A stretch of DNA of 17,747 nt from DASSUC01 sp035649895 (GTDB lineage Bacteria > Actinomycetota > Actinomycetes > Mycobacteriales > Micromonosporaceae), in contig DASRIS010000015.1 in assembly GCA_035649895.1 (NCBI GenBank), forward strand, positions 1 to 17,747, written 5' to 3'. The notes under the pieces are model-generated. The model was given only the letters and a program-made list of their open reading frames with translations, was not told the DNA's origin and did not search any database. The position numbers were made by a program, and so were the translations under genes. Of this stretch, positions 13,965 through 17,747 are shown piece by piece. How positions within the stretch are numbered: the stretch's first letter is position 1; each line of letters opens with the position of its first letter.

Positions 13965-14903
13965 ATGGAACTCAACGAACGGGCGGACATCGATACCAGT
14001 CAGGTCGACGACCGGCGCGGGTCAGGTGGGGGGTTCGGCGGCGGGGGGTTCCGGGGCGGCGGCATGCCGATCCCGATCCCGACCGGCCGGGGCGGCATCA
14101 TCGGCACGATCATCGTGATCGCCCTGATGCTGCTGGGCGGCGGCATCTTCGGCAGCAACATGGTCGGCGGCGACGGTGCCGACACCGGTGACAACACCGA
14201 CATCGAGAAGACCTGCGCCCGGGACAACCCGGACCGGCTCAAGCAGGTGGAGTGCCGTAACGCGCTGTTCATCAACTCGATCCAGAACTACTGGCAGTCG
14301 GCGCTGCCGCAGACCATGGGCAAGCCGTACGAGCAGGCCCGGACGGTCTTCTTCAGCCAGGCCGTGAGCTCCGGGTGCGGCCAGGCCGACTCCGGCGTGG
14401 GCCCGTTCTACTGCCCGGCCGACCGCCAGATCTACATCGACCTGACCTTCTGGGACCTGCTCGCCAGCCGGTTCGGGGCCCGTGGCGAGTTCGCGCAGCC
14501 GTACGTGCTGGCCCACGAGTACGGCCACCACGTGCAGACGCTGCTCGGCACCGAGGCGCAGGTGCGCCGCGAGCAGCAGCGTGACCCGTCCAACGCCAAC
14601 GCCCTGTCGGTGCGCATGGAGCTGCAGGCCGACTGCTACTCCGGCGCGTGGGCGAAGAACGCCACCCAGACCACCGACGCCGGTGGCCAGCCGATCTTCA
14701 AGAGCATCACCCAGGACGACATCAACCAGGCGCTGGAGGCGGCCGCAGCGGTCGGTGACGACGCGATCCAGAAGAAGTCGGGCGGGCCGGTCAACGAGTC
14801 GGAGTTCACCCACGGCACCTCGGCGCAGCGCCAGGAGTGGTTCAACCGGGGCTTCTCCAGCGGCGACCCGAAGTCCTGCGACACGTTCGGCAACGCCGTC
14901 TAG
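13965..14903 (+). CDS. YpfJ-type neutral zinc metallopeptidase, membrane-anchored
   Basis: A 312-aa protein. A short N-terminal cytosolic part with Gly/Arg-rich stretches (residues 17-42) precedes one transmembrane helix, GGIIGTIIVIALMLLGGGIF (43-62), and then a large external domain. The domain carries the zinc motif HEYGH (184-188) and MELQADCYSGAWA (218-230), whose Glu219 is the likely third zinc ligand. This is the layout of the neutral zinc metallopeptidase family PF04228 (YpfJ). Several cysteines (84, 97, 138, 150, 224) could form disulfides outside the cell. ATG 13965 is chosen because GAGGG lies just upstream and the longer frame to 13827 adds low-quality sequence. The gene is divergent from the ABC-F gene. 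Substrate unknown. Confidence 0.92.
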   Translation: MELNERADIDTSQVDDRRGSGGGFGGGGFRGGGMPIPIPTGRGGIIGTIIVIALMLLGGGIFGSNMVGGDGADTGDNTDIEKTCARDNPDRLKQVECRNALFINSIQNYWQSALPQTMGKPYEQARTVFFSQAVSSGCGQADSGVGPFYCPADRQIYIDLTFWDLLASRFGARGEFAQPYVLAHEYGHHVQTLLGTEAQVRREQQRDPSNANALSVRMELQADCYSGAWAKNATQTTDAGGQPIFKSITQDDINQALEAAAAVGDDAIQKKSGGPVNESEFTHGTSAQRQEWFNRGFSSGDPKSCDTFGNAV

Positions 14904-14919
14904 GCTCCGTAGGGTATCC

Positions 14920-14958
14920 CCGGCCCGGGCCCGTTGGCGGCCCGTTGGCCCGGGCCGG
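14920..14958. terminator. Strong hairpin after the metallopeptidase gene
   Basis: A 12-bp perfect inverted repeat (CCGGCCCGGGCC / GGCCCGGGCCGG) with a 15-nt loop starts 16 bp after the peptidase stop. It lies between convergent genes and probably terminates the peptidase transcript. Confidence 0.6.
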
Positions 14959-14988
14959 CGGCGTTCCGACCGGTCGGGCTCGGGCGCG

Positions 14989-15054
14989 GTGTGTGCGATG
15001 GGTCAGGGCCCGGTGTGCGCGATGGGTCAGGGCCCGGTGTGCCCGGTGGTCAGG
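14989..15054. repeat. 24-bp minisatellite, about 2.75 copies, between convergent genes
   Basis: Units start at 14989, 15013 and 15037 (partial), with consensus GTGTGCGCGATGGGTCAGGG plus CCCG. The last copy runs over the acVLRF1 stop codon (15052-15050), so the end of that gene may have been remodelled by the repeat. Confidence 0.8.
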
Positions 15055-15709
15055 ACTCGGCAGGGTCGGGCTCGGTGAGCCGGATCCGCACCGCACGCGC
15101 CATCCGTACCGCCTCGACGAGCACGGCGTGGCGCGGGTCCGGCACGTCGAGGAAGCGCTCGGACAGCCGGGCGGCCACCGGGGCGAGCCTGCGGTCGGCG
15201 AGGATCGTGTCGACCGTTCGCCGGTCACCGCCGGCCACCACCGCGGCCAGCCGCCCGGCGGCGGGCAGCAGCACCCGTACTGCTATGTCGGCCGCCTGGG
15301 CCGCGGCGGTCCGCGCCTGGTTCTCCCGGCGGCGCGCGAAGCGCCGCTGCGACCAGCCACCGGCGGCGGTGCGGCTCTGCACGTACTGGCTGTCCACCTT
15401 CGACGACAACAGCCGGCCACCCTCGGCGAGGCCGACCGCGACGCCGCCCCGGCGGGCCAGCAGCAGCCCCAGCTGCCGGGGCACGGTCACCGCGGACAGG
15501 AAGCTGGCGATGTCGTGCCCGGGCGGGCTGCCGGGCGGCGGGTGCAGCTCGGCGACGGCACCGTCGTACGCCGCCACCAGCAAGGTCGGCTCGGTCGGGT
15601 TCACCGCGATCGAGCCGTGCCGCTCGGCGAACCCGGCCAGCCACCGCTCCAGCCGCTCCGGGTCCACCTCGACCCAGCGGCCTCCGCCCGCCGCCGGCCT
15701 GCCCCCCAC
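15050..15709 (-). CDS. acVLRF1-family peptidyl-tRNA hydrolase (release-factor-like)
   Basis: A 219-aa protein matching the actinobacterial VLRF1 family, relatives of the Vms1/eRF1 release-factor fold. The diagnostic motif GGWSQRRFARRRENQ lies at residues 117-131, with Gln121 the probable catalytic glutamine that positions water to release a peptide from tRNA. This points to rescue of stalled ribosomes in the cytosol. The N-terminus GGGRWVEVDPERLERWLAGF also fits the family. GTG 15709 is supported by TACGGT (15721-15716) exactly 6 nt upstream, implying a leaderless mRNA. The gene is divergent from the AlkD-like gene, 27 bp between starts, and convergent with the metallopeptidase gene. Confidence 0.9.
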   Translation of the reverse strand: MGGRPAAGGGRWVEVDPERLERWLAGFAERHGSIAVNPTEPTLLVAAYDGAVAELHPPPGSPPGHDIASFLSAVTVPRQLGLLLARRGGVAVGLAEGGRLLSSKVDSQYVQSRTAAGGWSQRRFARRRENQARTAAAQAADIAVRVLLPAAGRLAAVVAGGDRRTVDTILADRRLAPVAARLSERFLDVPDPRHAVLVEAVRMARAVRIRLTEPDPAES

Positions 15710-15715
15710 ACCGCG

Positions 15716-15730
15716 ACCGTACGCGATGAT
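15716..15730. promoter_or_regulatory. Back-to-back leaderless -10 boxes for acVLRF1 and AlkD-like genes
   Basis: On the minus strand TACGGT (15721-15716) is 6 nt before GTG 15709. On the plus strand GATGAT (15725-15730, weaker) is 6 nt before ATG 15737. The boxes are 3 bp apart, so the two genes cannot be transcribed independently without interference. Confidence 0.45.
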
Positions 15731-15736
15731 CTGGGG

Positions 15737-16432
15737 ATGGCTGAGCCGAACCCGCCGCTCGCGGCCACTGTCCTGCAACGCCTGACCGCGGTGTACGGCG
15801 GCGCGGCCGACCCGGCGCGGGCCGGGCCGATGCAGGCGTACATGCGTGACCAGTTCCCGTTCCTGGGCATCCCGTCGCCGCTGCGGAAGTCGCTGGCCCG
15901 GCAGGTCGTCGCCGGGCTGCCCCGGCCGGCCGAGGCGGACCTGCGGGCGGTGGCCCTGGGCTGCTGGGCGCTGCCCGAGCGGGAGTACCAGTACTTCGCC
16001 TGCGGCCTGCTGCGCCGCCACGCCCGAGCCTGCTCGGCCGGGTTCCTGGCCACTGCCCGGCACCTGCTGGTGCACCGGTCGTGGTGGGACACCGTGGACA
16101 CCCTCGCCGCCCACCTGGTGGGCCCGCTCGTGGCCGCGCACCCGGCGCTGGTGCCCGCCCTCGACGCCTGGGCCGTGGACGACAACCGCTGGCTGGTACG
16201 CGCCGCGCTGCTGCACCAGCTCACCTACCGCGAGGCGACCGACCCGGTGCGCCTGTTCCGCTACTGCACGGCGCAGGCCGGCCACCCGGACTTCTTCGTA
16301 CGCAAGGCGATCGGCTGGGCACTGCGGGAGTACGCGAAGACCGCGCCGGCCGCTGTGCGCTCGTACGTGCACGCGCACGAGTCCCGCCTGTCCCCCCTGT
16401 CCGTACGCGAGGCGCTCAAGCGCCTGGGCTGA
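15737..16432 (+). CDS. DNA alkylation repair protein, AlkD-like HEAT-repeat glycosylase
   Basis: A 231-aa all-helical protein of the AlkD/AlkC type (PF08713). AlkD excises 3- and 7-alkylpurines from DNA. Residues matching the Bacillus cereus AlkD active site can be placed: Trp117 and Asp121 in HRSWWDTVDTL (four apart, as W109/D113), Arg155 in NRWLVRAALL, and Trp194 in KAIGWALREY. The glycosylase function is therefore likely. The start is ATG 15737; a longer frame runs antisense through acVLRF1 and is rejected. GATGAT lies 6 nt upstream. The gene shares a 27-bp divergent gap with acVLRF1 and is convergent with the LysE-family gene, the stops being 9 bp apart within a hairpin. Confidence 0.92.
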   Translation: MAEPNPPLAATVLQRLTAVYGGAADPARAGPMQAYMRDQFPFLGIPSPLRKSLARQVVAGLPRPAEADLRAVALGCWALPEREYQYFACGLLRRHARACSAGFLATARHLLVHRSWWDTVDTLAAHLVGPLVAAHPALVPALDAWAVDDNRWLVRAALLHQLTYREATDPVRLFRYCTAQAGHPDFFVRKAIGWALREYAKTAPAAVRSYVHAHESRLSPLSVREALKRLG

Positions 16433-16447
16433 CTGCCCACGTCAGCC
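16427..16447. terminator. Bidirectional hairpin spanning two convergent stop codons
   Basis: GGCTGAC (16427-16433) and GTCAGCC (16441-16447) form a perfect 7-bp stem with a 7-nt loop. Each arm contains a TGA stop codon, one of the AlkD-like gene and one of the LysE-family gene on the other strand. Confidence 0.5.
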
Positions 16448-17113
16448 GGCGAGCAGCGCGGCCGCGAGAACGGCGATGAGACTGCTCGATGCGAGCGCGG
16501 TCACCAGCCGCCCGCGCGGGCCGGTCAGCACCCGGCCGGCCAGCGAGCCACCCCCTGCGAGAAGCAGCTGCCAGCTGGCCGACGCGGCCAGCGCGGCGAC
16601 GACGAAGACCGCCGCCTCGGCCGGGTCCAGCGGTCCGGCCGCCTGCCGGCCCAGCACCAGCGCACCGAAGTAGACGATGGTCATCGGGTTGAGCAGGGTC
16701 AGGCCCAGCAGCGCCGCGAACGCACGCCCCGGCGTACCCAGGGTGGTCTCACCGGCACCGGCCTGGACAGATCCGGCCTGGACAGATCCGGCTTGGACAG
16801 ATCCGGTCTGGACAGGTCCGCGGCGCCGGCCCAGGGCGGTGGCGGCGGTACGCGCGGCGAGGGCGAGCAGGACCACGGCGGCCAGCCACCGCAGCGGGAC
16901 CGCCACCGGCTCGACCAGCCGGGCAAGGGCGGCGCCGCCGAGCACGGCGGCCAGCGCGTAGAGGCCGTCCGCAGCCGCGACCCCGAGCGCAGCAGCGGCG
17001 CCGACCACCAGCGACGTGCGGGCCGAGAGCGAGACCACGAGTACGGCGACCGCGCCGACCGGGATCGCCACCCCGTATCCGGCGAGCAGCCCTGAGACAA
17101 GCGCGTCGGTCAC
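16442..17113 (-). CDS. LysE-family membrane exporter
   Basis: A 223-aa membrane protein with about six hydrophobic segments. The N-terminus GLLAGYGVAIPVGAVAVLVV and the mid-protein motif LTLLNPMTIVYFGALVLGR are typical of LysE/RhtB amino-acid exporters. The loop between the first three and last three helices (residues about 95-130) carries a VQAGS pentapeptide repeated in tandem, an unusual expansion. I chose GTG 17113 (MTDALVSGLLAG, the usual family start); GTG 17119 and GTG 17131 are in frame and possible. No clear ribosome-binding site or -10 box is adjacent, so the start is uncertain. The transported compound cannot be inferred. Confidence 0.87.
   Translation of the reverse strand: MTDALVSGLLAGYGVAIPVGAVAVLVVSLSARTSLVVGAAAALGVAAADGLYALAAVLGGAALARLVEPVAVPLRWLAAVVLLALAARTAATALGRRRGPVQTGSVQAGSVQAGSVQAGAGETTLGTPGRAFAALLGLTLLNPMTIVYFGALVLGRQAAGPLDPAEAAVFVVAALAASASWQLLLAGGGSLAGRVLTGPRGRLVTALASSSLIAVLAAALLAG
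16758..16817 (-). repeat. In-frame 15-bp tandem repeat (4 copies) in the LysE-family gene
   Basis: Units at 16758, 16773, 16788 and 16803 share the plus-strand pattern CCGGCCTGGACAGAT with one to three changes. On the coding strand they give VQTGS/VQAGS pentapeptides in the central hydrophilic loop, so copy-number change would alter loop length without frameshift. Confidence 0.9.
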
Positions 17114-17166
17114 GGGCACCGAGCCTGGCACGCACCGCCGTGCCGTGGCGACGGGTTAACGGCTCA

Positions 17167-17233
17167 CCAATGATCATTGGACGCCTACCGAGAAAACCCG
17201 GGTGGGAAATTCTCGGTAGGCGTCCAATGATCA
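17167..17233. terminator. Perfect 24-bp-stem inverted repeat between sufT and the LysE-family gene
   Basis: The arms 17171-17194 and 17210-17233 are perfect reverse complements (24 bp, beginning TGATCATTGGACGCC) around a 15-nt loop. The left end overlaps a 14-bp palindrome, CCAATGATCATTGG (17167-17180). It starts 13 bp after the sufT stop, so on the minus strand it could terminate the suf transcript. It has no T-tract and is longer and less GC-rich than the other hairpins here, so a mobile palindromic element or an operator for the LysE-family gene is also possible. Confidence 0.6.
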
Positions 17234-17245
17234 AGCGCCCATAGG

Positions 17246-17581
17246 TCAGACGTTGAAGCCCAGTGCGCGCAGCTGTTCGCGGCCCTCGTCAGTGATCTTG
17301 TCGGGTCCCCACGGCGGGAGCCAGACCCAGTTGATCCGGATATCGTCGACCAGCCCGCCGCCGGGACCACCGCACAGCGCCTGCCGGGCCTGGTCCTCGA
17401 TGACGTCGGTGAGCGGGCACGCGGCAGAGGTGAGCGTCATGTCGAGGGTGGCGACGTTGTCGTCGTCGACGTGCACGCCGTAGAGCAGACCCAGGTCGAC
17501 CACGTTGATACCGAGCTCGGGGTCGACCACGTCCCGCATCGCCTCCTCGACGTCGTCGAGACTGGCCTTGGTGTCGGTCAT
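17246..17581 (-). CDS. sufT: SufT-like Fe-S cluster assembly protein (MIP18/DUF59 family)
   Basis: A 111-aa protein of the MIP18/PaaD-like family (PF01883). It has the N-terminal DPELGINVVDLGL (20-32), the conserved cysteine in TLTSAACPLTD (Cys55) and the C-terminal LPPWGPDKITDEGREQLRAL (88-107) seen in actinobacterial SufT. SufT acts as an auxiliary factor in iron-sulfur cluster maturation in the cytosol; aconitase at the other end of this window is a typical client. The ATG at 17581 overlaps the stop of the preceding gene (ATGA), so translation is coupled. It is the last gene of what is probably a suf operon entering from the right edge, and is followed by the large inverted repeat. Confidence 0.93.
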   Translation of the reverse strand: MTDTKASLDDVEEAMRDVVDPELGINVVDLGLLYGVHVDDDNVATLDMTLTSAACPLTDVIEDQARQALCGGPGGGLVDDIRINWVWLPPWGPDKITDEGREQLRALGFNV

Positions 17582-17747
17582 ACCGCGCCTCCCACACTCG
17601 TCCCGGCCGCCCGGCCGGCCCCGCCGTTGTCCGCCGCCCGCGCGGCTCCACCACCACCGGCCGTCCGCACAGCCCCACCACCATCCGCCGCCCGCGCGGC
17701 CCCACCACCATCCGCCGCCCGCGCGGCCCCACCACCATCCGCCGCCC
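17578..17747 (-). CDS. C-terminal tail of the gene upstream of sufT (probably sufU), Ala/Gly-rich repeats
   Basis: A frame open from the window edge ends in TGA at 17580-17578, overlapping the sufT ATG as ATGA. It encodes about 56 residues: 9-residue repeats of the type AADGGGAAR (five units, the later ones degenerate), then AAGTSVGGAV. The other two frames are also open because the repeat unit is 27 bp. Only this frame gives the 4-bp coupling overlap, and its composition suits a flexible tail. In actinobacterial suf operons the gene before sufT is usually sufU, so I infer a SufU C-terminal extension. The body of the protein is outside the window, so the identity is unconfirmed. Confidence 0.6.
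   Translation of the reverse strand, partial: AADGGGAARAADGGGAARAADGGGAVRTAGGGGAARAADNGGAGRAAGTSVGGAV
17604..17747 (-). repeat. 27-bp minisatellite in the tail of the putative sufU
   Basis: Units lie at 17604-17630 (degenerate), 17631-17657, 17658-17684, 17685-17711, 17712-17738 and a partial unit to the window edge. The two full copies from 17685 to 17738 are identical. The array continues beyond the window. Confidence 0.88.

Noticed and set aside
17289..17738. 149-codon minus-strand frame with MVVGPRGRR repeats
   Set aside because: It overlaps sufT out of frame; the frame ending in the ATGA overlap explains the region better.

Overview
The window comes from a very GC-rich actinobacterium, most likely Micromonosporaceae (Micromonospora or a relative). 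Evidence is the strong third-position G/C bias, many GTG starts, an actinobacterial-type aconitase with an AcnR-like TetR regulator, an acVLRF1-type peptidyl-tRNA hydrolase and a SufT protein. It is chromosomal housekeeping DNA. I see no insertion sequence, prophage, CRISPR array, tRNA or rRNA, and no gap between genes exceeds about 250 bp.

Layout. 1-2132 (+): aconitase, 5' end outside the window. 2185-4879 (-): RIO-type kinase, HAD-like protein lacking its nucleophile, nitrilase-family hydrolase. 4916-7373 (+): acyl-CoA thioesterase-like protein, AcnR-like regulator, atypical SDR. 7384-10608 (-): ABC exporter, enoyl-CoA hydratase-family protein and a small HTH protein; the last two are translationally coupled. 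10752-12074 (+): polytopic membrane protein resembling GT-C glycosyltransferases. 12145-13755 (-): ABC-F ATPase with an unusual 5' leader. 13965-14903 (+): YpfJ-type zinc metallopeptidase. 15050-15709 (-): acVLRF1. 15737-16432 (+): AlkD-like protein. 16442-17113 (-): LysE-family transporter. 17246-17747 (-): SufT, coupled by an ATGA overlap to the tail of an upstream gene, probably sufU.

From memory, the relative orientation of acn, acnR, small HTH, ABC-F, enoyl-CoA hydratase and suf genes matches Mycobacterium tuberculosis Rv1475c to Rv1466. This window therefore looks like a conserved actinobacterial neighbourhood with extra genes inserted, including four between acn and acnR. Functional themes are the TCA cycle and Fe-S assembly (aconitase, AcnR, SufT) and ribosome-associated functions (ABC-F, acVLRF1).

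The most interesting signals are regulatory and structural. (1) The ABC-F gene has a good promoter, a leaderless six-codon ORF and a stem-loop before its start, resembling a ribosome-mediated attenuator. (2) About eight genes show a -10-like hexamer 6-8 nt before the start codon, suggesting leaderless mRNAs. (3) Five unrelated minisatellites, all with periods divisible by three, lie in linkers, tails or gaps. (4) A 24-bp perfect inverted repeat lies after sufT. (5) The HTH gene's likely -10 box sits in the centre of an inverted repeat. (6) Several enzymes lack key catalytic residues.
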